DNA of 64,000 nucleotides from Acinetobacter proteolyticus (GTDB lineage Bacteria; Pseudomonadota; Gammaproteobacteria; Pseudomonadales; Moraxellaceae), in contig NZ_KB849179.1 in the NCBI RefSeq assembly GCF_000367945.1, forward strand, positions 2,663,592-2,727,591. The letters are read 5' to 3'. The position numbers and the translations under genes were made by a program. The first letter of the stretch is position 1. Each line of letters starts with the position of its first letter. Shown here piece after piece: positions 8,856-18,418 of the stretch. The notes under the pieces are model-generated. The model worked only from the letters and a program-made list of their open reading frames with translations, made no database searches and was not told the origin of the DNA.

Positions 8856-10514
8856 ATGCTCACCCATTTAACTTTAATTAATTTTGCACTCGCTGACCAT
8901 TTGGCTTTAGATATTGAACAAGGCTTCAATGTGCTGACTGGTGAAACTGGCGCAGGCAAATCATTATTGTTAGATGCGCTTTCTGCCTGCTTAGGTGAAC
9001 GAACTGATACCAATTATGTTCGTTATGGGGCAGATAAAGCCGATGTCACCGCCGTATTTAGCTATCAAGCTGAAAGTGCCGAAGCATACTGGCTCACCGA
9101 ACATGAACTGGATGATGATTCAGGCGAAATCCATTTAAGACGTGTAATATTTGCCACCGGCCGCAGTAAGGCATGGATTAATGGCCGCCCAAGCAGCTTG
9201 GCCGAACTCAAAGAAATTGGTCGTTTATTGGTTCAACTCTATAGCCAACACAGCCAGCAACAATTACTCGAACCGCCTTATCCTAAACATTGGCTCGATC
9301 GTTATCATAATTTTGCTGAACCTTCGCAAGCAGTTCGTGATGCCTATAGCACATGGCAACGAAATATTCGTCAACATCAAGCCGCTTTAGATGCGCAAGC
9401 CACACGCATTCAAAAAATACAAAGCCTAGAATCCCAAATAGAAGAACTTGAAGAGGTTGTTCAAACCGATTATCGTGAAACAGAACAAGAATTTGATCGA
9501 CTCAGCCATCATGAACATATCATGCAGGACTGCAGTTATAGCCTCAATGTCTTGGATGAAGCAGAGCAGAATATCACCCAAGAAGTCGCCTCAATTATTC
9601 GTCGCCTAGAATCTCATGCAGGTCGTAGCGAACAACTCGCCAACATTTATAACTCCTTGTTAAATGCACAAAGCGAAATCGATGATGCAACTGCAAGTTT
9701 ACGCCAGTTTATCGACCGTCAAAGTTTTGACCCAGAGCGTATGGAACAACTGAATGCCACCCTCGAAGTCTTCCATCGTCTGGCGCGTAAACATCGCACC
9801 CAACCCGAGTTACTGAAACAAGAATATGAAACATGGCAGCAGGAATTAGAACAACTGCATCAACTGGAAGATCCTGAAACGCTAGCTGAACAAGTTGAAG
9901 TGTCCTATCAGACCTTTCTACAAGCAGCACAACACTTGGATCAAATCCGTCGTGCTGCCGCAATTCCCTTAGCAAAACAACTGACAGAACAAGTCAAACC
10001 ATTGGCCCTGCCAGAAGCACATTTTGAGTTTAAATTTGAGCCACAGGAACCCAATGCCGAAGGACTTAGCTTTATTCAGCTGTTATTTACCGCGAATAAA
10101 GGCATTCCACCGCAACCATTGGCACGCGTCGCCTCAGGCGGTGAGTTATCCCGTATCGCCTTAGTGATGCAAGTGATGAATGCGGAGAAAACCGAATCTG
10201 AAGTGCTGGTGTTCGATGAAATTGATGTCGGCATCAGTGGTGGCACCGCTGAAGTGGTGGGTCGATTACTGGCTGATCTCGCTCAACATGTGCAATTGCT
10301 GTGTATTACCCACCAAGCCCAAGTTGCTGGACAATCCGACCAACATTTATTGGTGAAAAAACAACAAACCGATCCTGCCAGCAGTACCATCATCGAACTG
10401 GATGAAGAACAACGCATTTTAGAATTGGCGCGTATGTCAGGCGGGGTCGAAATTAGTGAAACGACTTTGCAGCATGCTCGACAACTGCGTCAGCTTAAAT
10501 TCCAAACGACCTAA
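8856..10514 (+). CDS. recN: DNA repair protein RecN
   Basis: SMC-like ATPase used in double-strand break repair. The N terminus (MLTHLTLINFALADHL) lines up with E. coli RecN, so ATG 8856 is preferred over the TTG at 8844. Walker A GETGAGKS is at residues 29-36; a long coiled coil spans about 150-370; the C-terminal ABC signature VASGGELSRIALVM (near 423) and Walker B VLVFDEIDVGISGGTA (near 450) complete the split ATPase. The 552 residues match the family (about 553). Confidence 0.95.
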   Translation: MLTHLTLINFALADHLALDIEQGFNVLTGETGAGKSLLLDALSACLGERTDTNYVRYGADKADVTAVFSYQAESAEAYWLTEHELDDDSGEIHLRRVIFATGRSKAWINGRPSSLAELKEIGRLLVQLYSQHSQQQLLEPPYPKHWLDRYHNFAEPSQAVRDAYSTWQRNIRQHQAALDAQATRIQKIQSLESQIEELEEVVQTDYRETEQEFDRLSHHEHIMQDCSYSLNVLDEAEQNITQEVASIIRRLESHAGRSEQLANIYNSLLNAQSEIDDATASLRQFIDRQSFDPERMEQLNATLEVFHRLARKHRTQPELLKQEYETWQQELEQLHQLEDPETLAEQVEVSYQTFLQAAQHLDQIRRAAAIPLAKQLTEQVKPLALPEAHFEFKFEPQEPNAEGLSFIQLLFTANKGIPPQPLARVASGGELSRIALVMQVMNAEKTESEVLVFDEIDVGISGGTAEVVGRLLADLAQHVQLLCITHQAQVAGQSDQHLLVKKQQTDPASSTIIELDEEQRILELARMSGGVEISETTLQHARQLRQLKFQTT

Positions 10515-10562
10515 TTAAAGCGATAAAATTTCAGAAAAAGATTGGCGAAATCCGATTAACTC

Positions 10563-10590
10563 TTGTATGTTGATAAAAAGAACCTATATA
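10563..10590 (+). promoter_or_regulatory. candidate promoter of yqgE-ruvX
   Basis: TTGTAT (10563-10568), a 16-bp spacer and TATATA (10585-10590), 38 nt before the GTG start of the YqgE-family gene. By eye only; supports separate transcription from recN. Confidence 0.45.
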
Positions 10591-10628
10591 GATAGATCAG
10601 CACAATACATTGATGGAGAACCGCCTAG

Positions 10629-11183
10629 GTGACGAAACAATACTTAACTCACCGTTGTCTCATCGCTCCACCAGACATGGCAGATGACTTCTTTGCCAAT
10701 ACAGTCATCTATATTGCTCGCCATGACGAAGACGGCGCTCAGGGCATCATTATCAACCGCCCTTCAGATTTACAAATCAAAGAATTACTCAATGATTTAG
10801 AGATTGATGCCGACAATGTCCATCCCCATGCCGTTTTGCAAGGTGGTCCATTACGTCCAGAAGCAGGCTTTGTATTACATACAGGCCAGCCGACTTGGCA
10901 TTCATCTATTGCGGTTGGTGAAAATGTCTGTATCACCACCAGTAAAGATATTTTAGATGCAATTGCACATAATGAAGGTGTGGGACGCTATCAAATCGCT
11001 TTGGGCTATGCCAGTTGGAGCAAAAACCAACTCGAAGAAGAAATTGCACGGGGCGATTGGCTGATCTGTGAATCAGATATGGATCTGATTTTTAATCTGC
11101 CTTATCACGACCGCTGGGATGCGGCCTATAAGAAGATCGGCGTAGACCGGACTTGGTTTGCTTCTGAGATTGGTCATGCCTGA
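10629..11183 (+). CDS. YqgE/AlgH family protein
   Basis: A 184-residue DUF179 protein, matching the family (about 187). Signatures include [19 protein letters not shown] near the start, [10 protein letters not shown], and [17 protein letters not shown]. Function is not established; in several proteobacteria AlgH/YqgE influences surface polysaccharide or regulatory phenotypes. Starts at GTG 10629. Its last 8 bp overlap the ruvX start, the standard yqgE-yqgF pairing, so translational coupling is likely. Confidence 0.92.
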   Translation: MTKQYLTHRCLIAPPDMADDFFANTVIYIARHDEDGAQGIIINRPSDLQIKELLNDLEIDADNVHPHAVLQGGPLRPEAGFVLHTGQPTWHSSIAVGENVCITTSKDILDAIAHNEGVGRYQIALGYASWSKNQLEEEIARGDWLICESDMDLIFNLPYHDRWDAAYKKIGVDRTWFASEIGHA

Positions 11184-11619
11184 TATGCAAAATCCGCAAT
11201 CGATTATGGCTTTTGATTTTGGTACCCAAAAAATGGGGATGGCGATAGGCCAATCCAGTATTGAAAGTAGCAATCCCCTACCATTATTCCCGATGAAAGA
11301 TGGTATTCCAGATTGGGAGAAGTTATTAAAGATCGTCAAAGAATGGCAGCCGAATTTATTTATCGTGGGCTTACCGCTGAATATGGATGATAGTGAATCG
11401 GAACTGTCTGCCCGAGCACGAAAATTTGCCCGTCGTTTACGTCATCAAACCAATATTGAAACTTGGATGGTGGATGAACGTCTAACCACGCGTGAAGCCA
11501 GAGAAGAACTGGAGTCTTATCAAAGTAAGGGACAGGCAAAACGCTTATCGGCAGATAGCTTTGCAGCAGCGCTATTAATTCAGAGTTGGTATCGTGATCC
11601 TACTGGGATTATGCCTTAA
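11176..11619 (+). CDS. ruvX: RuvX/YqgF Holliday-junction-resolvase-like nuclease
   Basis: RNase H-fold protein linked to 5' end processing of pre-16S rRNA and proposed to act on Holliday junctions. Visible: [14 protein letters not shown] (first catalytic Asp) near residues 14-27, [10 protein letters not shown] near 58, and the [10 protein letters not shown] catalytic segment near 102. I place the start at ATG 11176, overlapping the yqgE end by 8 bp; ATG 11185 is an alternative. Length 147 is slightly above the usual 138. Confidence 0.92.
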   Translation: MPDMQNPQSIMAFDFGTQKMGMAIGQSSIESSNPLPLFPMKDGIPDWEKLLKIVKEWQPNLFIVGLPLNMDDSESELSARARKFARRLRHQTNIETWMVDERLTTREAREELESYQSKGQAKRLSADSFAAALLIQSWYRDPTGIMP

Positions 11620-11647
11620 CACAATCGCATGACAATTTTTCAGTATT

Positions 11648-11663
11648 GCGGCATCCGTGCCGC
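11648..11663. terminator. hairpin between convergent ruvX and efflux genes
   Basis: A perfect GCGGCA-TCCG-TGCCGC hairpin between the ruvX stop and the end of the HlyD-family gene. Neither side has a proper T-run, so it may only protect transcript ends. Confidence 0.35.
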
Positions 11664-11674
11664 CTAGTACTACA

Positions 11675-12676
11675 TCATTTTTCAATAATTCTGACAGTAG
11701 CCGTACGGCCAGAAACAAAGGCCAAAGGATTTTGCGGTTGCTCATCCAATACAATTTTCACAGGCACACGTTGTGCCAAACGTACCCAACTAAAGGTTGG
11801 ATTCACATTGGCCAATAAATTCGAGCTACCAGAACGCTCACGATCTTCAATCCCGCTAGCAATACCTTGTACATGACCGCGAATGCGTTGCTTATCACCC
11901 ATTAACTGAACTGTTGCAGCATCACCCACATGAATACGGTTCAGTTTGGTCTCTTCAAAATAACCCACCACATAGAGCTGATGACGGTCTAATAAAGCGG
12001 CAACGGCTTGTCCGACCTTTACGTAATTACCAACGCGTAAGTCAAAATTCGACAAGGTGCCATCCGCAGGTGCAACCACTTCAGAACGATTCAAGTTCAA
12101 CTCAGCCAAATGAAGATTACTGGTTGCGACATCAATTAATGCTTGCTGCTGTTGAATGGCAGCAGTCGCTTGCTCAATACTGGCCGTGAGCTGTTCACGC
12201 TCAGCAACAGCTTGATCACGGGTGGCAAAGACCTGATCTTGTTCTTGCTTGGAAATCGCACCATCCATCAAACTGGCATAACGCGCTGCATTTTTCTCAG
12301 CCAGTTTCATGTTGGCTTCAGTTTTGACTAAACTCGCTTTTGAACCTGCCAGATTGGCATGGGCTTGTGCTAAACCCGCTTTAGCTTTGGCCAGGTCGGA
12401 TTTGGCTTGTTCAACATCTAAAGCTTGGCGTGCAACATCAATCTTGAACAGCACCTGCCCTTTTTTCACAGTTTGGTTGTCTTGCACCAACACCTCTGTC
12501 ACCAAACCATTGACATCGGAAGCAACCTGAATCACATCGCCACGGATACGTCCATCCCGCGTCCATGGGGCGGCATTGTAGTAATTCCATAAATGCACGA
12601 TGGTATAAACGGCAATCAAAACCGCAACGAGCAATACCATAGGACGTATGACTTTTCGCACATCAAATGCATTCAT
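11675..12676 (-). CDS. HlyD/EmrA-type efflux periplasmic adaptor
   Basis: Membrane fusion protein linking an inner-membrane pump to an outer-membrane channel. The 333 residues have one N-terminal membrane helix (about 9-31), a barrel-sandwich segment with IQVASDVNGLVTEVLVQDNQTVKKGQVLF (about 45-75), a long alpha-hairpin (about 80-195), the second lipoyl half (VVAPADGTLSN near 205) and a beta-barrel. ATG 12676 is preceded by GAGGT at 7 nt; a GTG six codons upstream is less likely. Last gene of the FUSC-DUF1656-HlyD operon, corresponding in role to AaeA. Confidence 0.9.
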   Translation of the reverse strand: MNAFDVRKVIRPMVLLVAVLIAVYTIVHLWNYYNAAPWTRDGRIRGDVIQVASDVNGLVTEVLVQDNQTVKKGQVLFKIDVARQALDVEQAKSDLAKAKAGLAQAHANLAGSKASLVKTEANMKLAEKNAARYASLMDGAISKQEQDQVFATRDQAVAEREQLTASIEQATAAIQQQQALIDVATSNLHLAELNLNRSEVVAPADGTLSNFDLRVGNYVKVGQAVAALLDRHQLYVVGYFEETKLNRIHVGDAATVQLMGDKQRIRGHVQGIASGIEDRERSGSSNLLANVNPTFSWVRLAQRVPVKIVLDEQPQNPLAFVSGRTATVRIIEK

Positions 12677-12741
12677 GTTTATGACCTCGACCACATTTCT
12701 TTACATCATTAAATTTTAGCATCAGCATCTTGCCCAAGACC

Positions 12742-12948
12742 TCAGGCCCACAACCAAACAAACAGGCAATGCACCAACAACATCAAACCTAAGTAAAAAC
12801 ACAGGTTGAAAATGCTGGGCAACGCAATCCAGCCTTTGATGACCAAGCGATCAATCAAGGGACTGAGTAATTTAAACAGCACATAGGCAATAATGGCTTG
12901 TACCAGAAGGATCGGGATATAAATCCCATACAGATTCATTTCACCCAT
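12742..12948 (-). CDS. DUF1656 small membrane protein (AaeX-like)
   Basis: A 68-residue protein with two hydrophobic helices (about residues 8-28 and 45-67), matching the DUF1656 family found between FUSC and HlyD genes, as AaeX is in enteric aaeXAB. Its own function is not established. It overlaps the end of the FUSC gene by 8 bp, which indicates translational coupling, and lies 65 bp ahead of the HlyD gene. Confidence 0.85.
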   Translation of the reverse strand: MGEMNLYGIYIPILLVQAIIAYVLFKLLSPLIDRLVIKGWIALPSIFNLCFYLGLMLLVHCLFVWLWA

Positions 12949-15034
12949 GAGATACCCCTAAACCAGATCTATCTACATCCATCTCTTGTATAGAGACATG
13001 ACCAATGCTTTCACAAATATTATTCAGTGAAATTAACAATCGCTGCCGTAATTGCACATCTTCAATCTGTTGAGAGATGTCTTGCAAAACTTCAATTTGT
13101 TGCACAGTTTGCGCAGGAAAATGACGAATGGACAGTTGCTTTTCTTGCGCTTGAAAATAGGCGGTAAGTTGTTGCTGCAATTGATTCAACTCATGTTGTA
13201 GTTGCTGTAATTGCGGTAACTTCTGACTAATTTCCTGCAAACGCACCAAATCAACAATTGAGCTGCTTTCAATCAATGCATTTTGAATCGCCGTTTTCAC
13301 TTCAGGGTTTTGCACCATCTTGGTATTTAACACCCCAACTCGGTCTAACATACTGCGTAAGTGAATTTTAAAATCACTGCCATAAGACAAATGTAAGGCT
13401 TGGCGCATCGCTTGATAATGCAAAGCGAGGATTCGAGTCGCACTGGTATCAGGTGAAACAGCACGCACCAAATCAATCACAATCAGTGACACCAGCACGC
13501 CCAAGACCATGGCAAAAGAACTATCCAGATAAGACACGGCATCCATGGTGTATTTGTTATGCAAATTTAAGCCCATCATGGTATTAATCCCCAGTACCAT
13601 ACCAATCGGCATCAACATTTGATTGGCCATCATGGTGACCGCAACCAGAAATACAGGCAATAAGACTAAGGCCAATTGCCAGAAATGCATCACATGCGGA
13701 AAGATCCCGAAAGCATAAATAAAGACCAGACCTGCCGAGACAATACTGCCCCAAATAAAAATACGTAATACGGGCACCGGATTATCTAGGGCCGTTAAGA
13801 TACAGGCCGTAATCGCCCCCATCTGCGCCATCATAAAGCCCGCTTTCCAGCCCGAAAGAATCCAAGCAGCGGTCACAATAAAGGTAATTAACACGGCACT
13901 GATTCCACCACGAACGGCGATGCCATGATCCCGATGCAAACTCGGATACTTGGTGGTGATTGCGGTAATTTCAGTTGGAATCTCTTTCTTACCTTGCTGA
14001 ATCTGCTGCCAAATCAATTTTACCGCCAGCATATTGGCAATAAAATGGCGCACATCCATCTTCAAAGCCCCCAATACAACTTGCTGTTCAACTGTGGCTT
14101 GCGCAATCAGCTCGGCAAAATCGTCTTCGAATCTTATGGGTAAACTCTGCAAATCACTGGGTTGGACAATGCGTTCTTGCTTTAAAAAAGCCAATGTATC
14201 TTGACGGATACGATTTAAATGCGGTCTAAGGTTACTCAGTTGCATTTGTTCAAGTTGTTTGACTCGTTGTGATAAAGCCACCAGATTGGCCACCACTAAA
14301 GACACCTGATGCAGCATTTCCTGCAAAGTTTTGGTCATGCCCTTGAGCTCACCTTTTTCATAAGCCAAATGCACTGCCAAGGCATGAATATCTGCTGTAT
14401 CACGGGTAATCACTGACAAAATTTGCGTATAATTTTCTGGTGTTTCTTGAACAGTAATCAGCTTTTCAAACGTACTTTCCAGATCATTCAGGGTTTTATT
14501 GACCCGCTGTTTAATCATTGCACCGACATGCACAGGGAAAAAGGTTGCTGAAACCACGGCAGTTGAAATTACCCCCACAGAAATCTCAAGCACACGGGCC
14601 AAAGCAATATCAAAAATATTATAGGTATCAATATAGGTAATCGCGTTATACACAATCATGGCAGTGGAGTAACCAGCCAACATAAAGACATAACTGCGTG
14701 GCGTACGATCGAGCAACGAAACATAAAGTGCAAAACCGACCCACAACGACAAAATAATGGTAAATAACCAAGGGGTATTAATAAAATGAGGCGTCAGCAA
14801 CAAGGCAATCATGGCGCCTGCGACAGTCCCCACCAAGCGATAGACACATTTTGAAGACACCATACCCGAATAGGGACTGGCAATAATCAACACCGTACCA
14901 ATCGACCACATCGGATTAATCAAATCCAATTCAAATGAAATAAACAGTGCCAGCATGCCTGCTACAAATGTTTTGCACGCAAAGATGAGGTCAAGTCGAC
15001 TCGGTCTAAAAGCCAACAACTGTTTAAATAGCAT
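12941..15034 (-). CDS. FUSC-family (AaeB-like) efflux permease
   Basis: Large inner-membrane permease of the fusaric acid resistance/AaeB type, usually exporting aromatic acids with a HlyD partner. The product has two membrane blocks of about five or six helices each (about residues 20-165 and 370-510), each followed by a cytoplasmic helical region, and ends in a Gln-rich coiled coil. ATG 15034 (697 aa, starting MLFKQLLAFRPSRLDL) is taken; a GTG at 15067 would add 11 residues, and no ribosome site decides. First gene of the operon, divergent from an IclR regulator. Confidence 0.88.
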   Translation of the reverse strand: MLFKQLLAFRPSRLDLIFACKTFVAGMLALFISFELDLINPMWSIGTVLIIASPYSGMVSSKCVYRLVGTVAGAMIALLLTPHFINTPWLFTIILSLWVGFALYVSLLDRTPRSYVFMLAGYSTAMIVYNAITYIDTYNIFDIALARVLEISVGVISTAVVSATFFPVHVGAMIKQRVNKTLNDLESTFEKLITVQETPENYTQILSVITRDTADIHALAVHLAYEKGELKGMTKTLQEMLHQVSLVVANLVALSQRVKQLEQMQLSNLRPHLNRIRQDTLAFLKQERIVQPSDLQSLPIRFEDDFAELIAQATVEQQVVLGALKMDVRHFIANMLAVKLIWQQIQQGKKEIPTEITAITTKYPSLHRDHGIAVRGGISAVLITFIVTAAWILSGWKAGFMMAQMGAITACILTALDNPVPVLRIFIWGSIVSAGLVFIYAFGIFPHVMHFWQLALVLLPVFLVAVTMMANQMLMPIGMVLGINTMMGLNLHNKYTMDAVSYLDSSFAMVLGVLVSLIVIDLVRAVSPDTSATRILALHYQAMRQALHLSYGSDFKIHLRSMLDRVGVLNTKMVQNPEVKTAIQNALIESSSIVDLVRLQEISQKLPQLQQLQHELNQLQQQLTAYFQAQEKQLSIRHFPAQTVQQIEVLQDISQQIEDVQLRQRLLISLNNICESIGHVSIQEMDVDRSGLGVSHG

Positions 15035-15464
15035 GAATGTATCTCTGTTCAGCGTCAGTTTGATCACTCATCCCATCACTAAAAAAGTGACAAGCTATCT
15101 ACACTGATATGAAACTATTCAGATCAGGGCAAGTACGATGAATGAAACTGGATATAAGGAGTGATCTGCAATGCTTCGTATTTTTAGGTGTTTTCACCTA
15201 AAAATAATTATCCACATAAGACATTGCGTAGCTTATTTTTTCAAAATAGAGTAAATTAGTCAACATAAATTATCACCATTTGATAATTTTTCATTTTAAT
15301 TTAAAATAATCGCGATAAAACTTATCATTTTTCTCAGTATTCACCCTAAACGTTTGATCTCGGATGATCAGATTTAAAAGTACATACACGACCTTTCGCT
15401 TTTCTGTTATAAAGCAATAAAAGTTCGGTTTTCACGTTATTTTGTAAGGAGTAGGCGTCCCATC
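15035..15464. promoter_or_regulatory. divergent control region, efflux operon / IclR regulator
   Basis: About 400 bp of AT-rich DNA between divergent genes. A perfect palindrome (TATTTTTAGGTG at 15179-15190, four T, CACCTAAAAATA at 15195-15206) is the best operator candidate. A consensus DnaA-box nonamer, TTATCCACA, lies at 15208-15216 just beside it. AAGGAG is 13 nt before the iclR-type ATG, longer than ideal. Confidence 0.5.
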
Positions 15465-16244
15465 ATGGCAATTTCGAGTTTTGGTAAAATTCTTACTGTG
15501 CTGGATTTATTTTCAGTTTCACGTCCGATTATCAATGTCGATATCATTTGTGATGAGCTGGCGCTATCCAAACCTACCGCCTATCGTTATCTCAAAGAAC
15601 TGGTTTCGACGGACATCTTAAAACGGATTAGTGGCACATCGGGTGACTATACGCTCGGCTCTAAAATTGCGGTTTTAGATTATATTTCTCACAGCACTGA
15701 TCCACTGATTCAAATCAGTATTCCCTTTATGCGCGATATCGTGGAACGTACCGAACTGTGCTGCTTATTAACCTATTTAAATCATGATTATTGTATCGAC
15801 CTACATCATGAAACCTTTAAAGATGCTGAACTGCTCTCTTTTGGCCGAGGTTGTCCACGACCCGTCTACGTCGGTGCTTCACCCAAGATTGTGATTGCGC
15901 ATTTAAGCAAGCAACGCATTCAAGCCTATTATCAGCAGTTTTCAAAAGAATTAGCGCAAGTCGGATTTGCACAGACTCAAGATGAATTTATTCAACAGAT
16001 GCGGAAAATTAAAAAACAGGGATTCTACCTATCACAAGGTGAAATCGATCCTCAACTTTGCAGTTTATCTGTGCCGATCCGTTTCTCCAGCAAAGAAGCC
16101 CCGATTGCACTCACATTAGTGGCATCCAAGAATCGTTTTGACTTCATCAACATTCAAAAGTTGATTGAAATCTTGCAAAATAATGCGACTCAAATTGAAC
16201 ATAAATTTGCAACGCTGCCTGAGAGCCAAGGCAACCCGATTTGA
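15465..16244 (+). CDS. IclR-family transcriptional regulator
   Basis: A 259-residue regulator with an N-terminal winged helix-turn-helix (about residues 5-65, with LALSKPTAYRYLKELV as recognition helix) and a C-terminal IclR effector domain (about 75-250). Family members in this group of bacteria (PcaU, PobR) control aromatic-compound catabolism and bind aromatic acids. Being divergent from an AaeB-like efflux operon suggests it controls that operon (inference). The effector is unknown. Confidence 0.88.
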   Translation: MAISSFGKILTVLDLFSVSRPIINVDIICDELALSKPTAYRYLKELVSTDILKRISGTSGDYTLGSKIAVLDYISHSTDPLIQISIPFMRDIVERTELCCLLTYLNHDYCIDLHHETFKDAELLSFGRGCPRPVYVGASPKIVIAHLSKQRIQAYYQQFSKELAQVGFAQTQDEFIQQMRKIKKQGFYLSQGEIDPQLCSLSVPIRFSSKEAPIALTLVASKNRFDFINIQKLIEILQNNATQIEHKFATLPESQGNPI

Positions 16245-16358
16245 GAATATTAAAAAACATTTACATTTTTCACGGTTGTAAATCCAATTAAATTCTCATA
16301 TTATGATTATGTTCTTCAGCATACTCTCCCAAAAGAGCATGGCTTTCCTCAGAGAACT

Positions 16359-16386
16359 AAGCTCATCGTTGTATGGGCTTTTTTCT
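16359..16386 (+). terminator. terminator after IclR-family gene
   Basis: AAGCTCA paired with TGGGCTT (one G-T pair) around an 8-nt loop, followed by a T-run. About 115 nt past the stop codon. Confidence 0.55.
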
Positions 16387-16408
16387 TGTCTAACCGTTCA
16401 TCAGTCAA

Positions 16409-16440
16409 TAAAAAAGCCCTCTAGAGAGAAGGCTTTTACG
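16409..16440. terminator. bidirectional terminator
   Basis: AAAAGCC/GGCTTTT stem with an inner CTCTAGAG palindrome, flanked by an A-run on one side and a T-run on the other. It lies 12 bp beyond the end of the minus-strand gene that stops at 16453, between converging genes. Confidence 0.7.
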
Positions 16441-16452
16441 GTTAAAAATGTA

Positions 16453-17613
16453 TTAACACATGATTTTTTGAATCAGTTTGGCTTCTACCAACATCTGCTC
16501 AGTCTGATCAGCCGCGATAGATACCAGATGCTTTCCATTCGAATAGAGAATTAAACCCTGAGTATTCAAGCGATAGCCCAACACACCGCGCTTGAGTACT
16601 TTTTGCTCGCCTGTGCTTGAACATTGGATCAACTCCCAACTGCGTGGAATAACGCCTGCAAATTTTTCTCCTGCACTCTGATTTTGCTGTAATGCCTTTT
16701 GCGCCTTAATCAAATTTCCTTCCACAAACAGTTCTTCTTCTGACTTTTGTTTCGACTTCGCGGGGTTACTGCCAGAGGTTGACTTCAAGGATTCACCAGT
16801 ATAGCGCTGGGTAAAGAAATCCAACCAACCAAACACGGCCCGAATAATTTTAAATGGCGCCAATACGATATCTTTCAAGGAGTTGCCACTATAGTTTTGA
16901 TTCTTATAAGGTCTTTTCAAAAAATACAACTGCCCAGCCGCATCAATCTGCGGTTTATAGTAATCGTAACGCGGGTCAGCAATAATCGTTTCCAAATCAC
17001 CTGTTTTCAGATTTAAACGACAAATTTCTTTCGGACCAATGCTAATTCCCCCTTGTTGGTCATAAGCAAAGCCACAGCTATCATAATAAATAATGTCCGG
17101 GTTTTGTGGATCAAAACATGGATGCTGATCCTGACAATCACCTTCTGTAATATATTGAATCCGATTGGAATCCAAGCCTAATACACATAGATGTTGCTCA
17201 AAAGCATAACCTTGACTGGCTGATAAAATCAGCCGTTTATGCTGTGCATCATAATCCATGTGATGAATAATGAACTCGTTATTTCTTAATACCAACGCCT
17301 CAGGTTGTTGTGGTTCTAAGAGTGATTTGATGTAAATCGCACAACCATCCTGCAATTGCGCGGCATAAATTACATGCTGATCATCCATTAAAACTGCATC
17401 GACAGGATAAACATGCCCCAACTCATCTTGCTCGTTATAGTTCGCAACACCCATGAATTGTGCCCCCGTGCCTGAGGTTTTCCATTGCTTGCGCTGCTTG
17501 ATTTCTTGTAAATTTTTCTTGTACTGACTCACCGCATGACAATCAATCGTTTGTGTTTTTTGGTCGTGCAAGTGGTGTAAGACTTGGTCGGATAAATATA
17601 ATACTGATGACAT
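16453..17613 (-). CDS. beta-propeller-like protein of unknown function
   Basis: A protein of about 386 residues, not assigned to a named family. Repeated blocks such as VYPVDAVLMDDQHVIYAAQL, HKRLILSASQG and NPDIIYYDSCG resemble the strands of TolB/WD-type propellers. A Ser/Lys-rich stretch lies near residues 280-300. There is no signal peptide or convincing membrane helix. Start at ATG 17613 (MSSVLYLSDQ) is preferred over a GTG 33 nt upstream. It is transcribed alone, away from pgsA. Function unknown. Confidence 0.7.
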   Translation of the reverse strand: MSSVLYLSDQVLHHLHDQKTQTIDCHAVSQYKKNLQEIKQRKQWKTSGTGAQFMGVANYNEQDELGHVYPVDAVLMDDQHVIYAAQLQDGCAIYIKSLLEPQQPEALVLRNNEFIIHHMDYDAQHKRLILSASQGYAFEQHLCVLGLDSNRIQYITEGDCQDQHPCFDPQNPDIIYYDSCGFAYDQQGGISIGPKEICRLNLKTGDLETIIADPRYDYYKPQIDAAGQLYFLKRPYKNQNYSGNSLKDIVLAPFKIIRAVFGWLDFFTQRYTGESLKSTSGSNPAKSKQKSEEELFVEGNLIKAQKALQQNQSAGEKFAGVIPRSWELIQCSSTGEQKVLKRGVLGYRLNTQGLILYSNGKHLVSIAADQTEQMLVEAKLIQKIMC

Positions 17614-17727
17614 TGATGTGTGTTCCCAACTTATCGTTTTAAGCACTCACCCTTGTCCAATCAAGCATCGTGAGTGCTGTTATTCTCTAATTTTTATTTA
17701 AATTTGCATTAACTATAGACTTAAACT

Positions 17728-18327
17728 CTAAGGCTGTTTCAAATACGGCCAAGCGGCTTTCATATAAATAAACATCGACCATAGCGTTAGAATCACAGCG
17801 GCATAGAGTAAGGCATAGGCCCAGATTTCCAATGGTTTCCAGTTCAATAAGAAAACACTAATTGCGATCATTTGAAACGCGGTTTTATATTTACCAACGG
17901 TCGACACCGCCACACTGGTACGTGCGCCTAATTCTGCCATCCATTCACGTAGCGCAGAAACCGTAATCTCACGGGAAATAATCACAATTGCAGCAAAGGC
18001 CATTGAAATCGTCGGTTGCCATTGCACCAACACAATCAGTGCAGCTGCAACCATCAATTTGTCTGCAACCGGATCTAAAAAACGTCCAAAAGCAGAGGTC
18101 TGATTCAGTGTTCTTGCCAAATAGCCATCAAACCAATCGGTCACCGCTGCAAGCACAAAAATTGCAGTCAGTATCATATGGCGCATCATTCCCCCATGAT
18201 GCTCGGCAATTCCAATTGCAGGTGGCCAATAAGCGATGGCCAAAAACACAGGAATAAGGGCGATACGTGCCAAAGTTAAAATATTGGGAATGTTCAGGAT
18301 TTGCCCTGTACTCATAAACACCGCCAT
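17728..18327 (-). CDS. pgsA: CDP-diacylglycerol-glycerol-3-phosphate 3-phosphatidyltransferase
   Basis: Inner-membrane CDP-alcohol phosphotransferase that makes phosphatidylglycerophosphate, the precursor of phosphatidylglycerol and cardiolipin. The signature D-x2-DG-x2-AR-x8-G-x3-D-x3-D is visible as TDWFDGYLAR followed by FGRFLDPVADK near residues 63-90. About five membrane helices. The 199-residue length is close to the family's usual 182-190. The start could be ATG 18327 or ATG 18315 (MSTGQILNIPN). Confidence 0.93.
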   Translation of the reverse strand: MAVFMSTGQILNIPNILTLARIALIPVFLAIAYWPPAIGIAEHHGGMMRHMILTAIFVLAAVTDWFDGYLARTLNQTSAFGRFLDPVADKLMVAAALIVLVQWQPTISMAFAAIVIISREITVSALREWMAELGARTSVAVSTVGKYKTAFQMIAISVFLLNWKPLEIWAYALLYAAVILTLWSMFIYMKAAWPYLKQP

Positions 18328-18418
18328 GTTGTTTGCACTAAATATGCATGTTGCACAAAGGATGTGCTGAGATTATCCATGTGTAAGCAACTTTATACGA
18401 AATGCGCCGCAGTGTCGA

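Noticed and set aside
15208..15216. DnaA box as part of a replication origin
   Set aside because: Single consensus nonamer without clustered boxes, AT-rich repeats or origin genes nearby. Another TGTGGATAA near 37460 is equally isolated.
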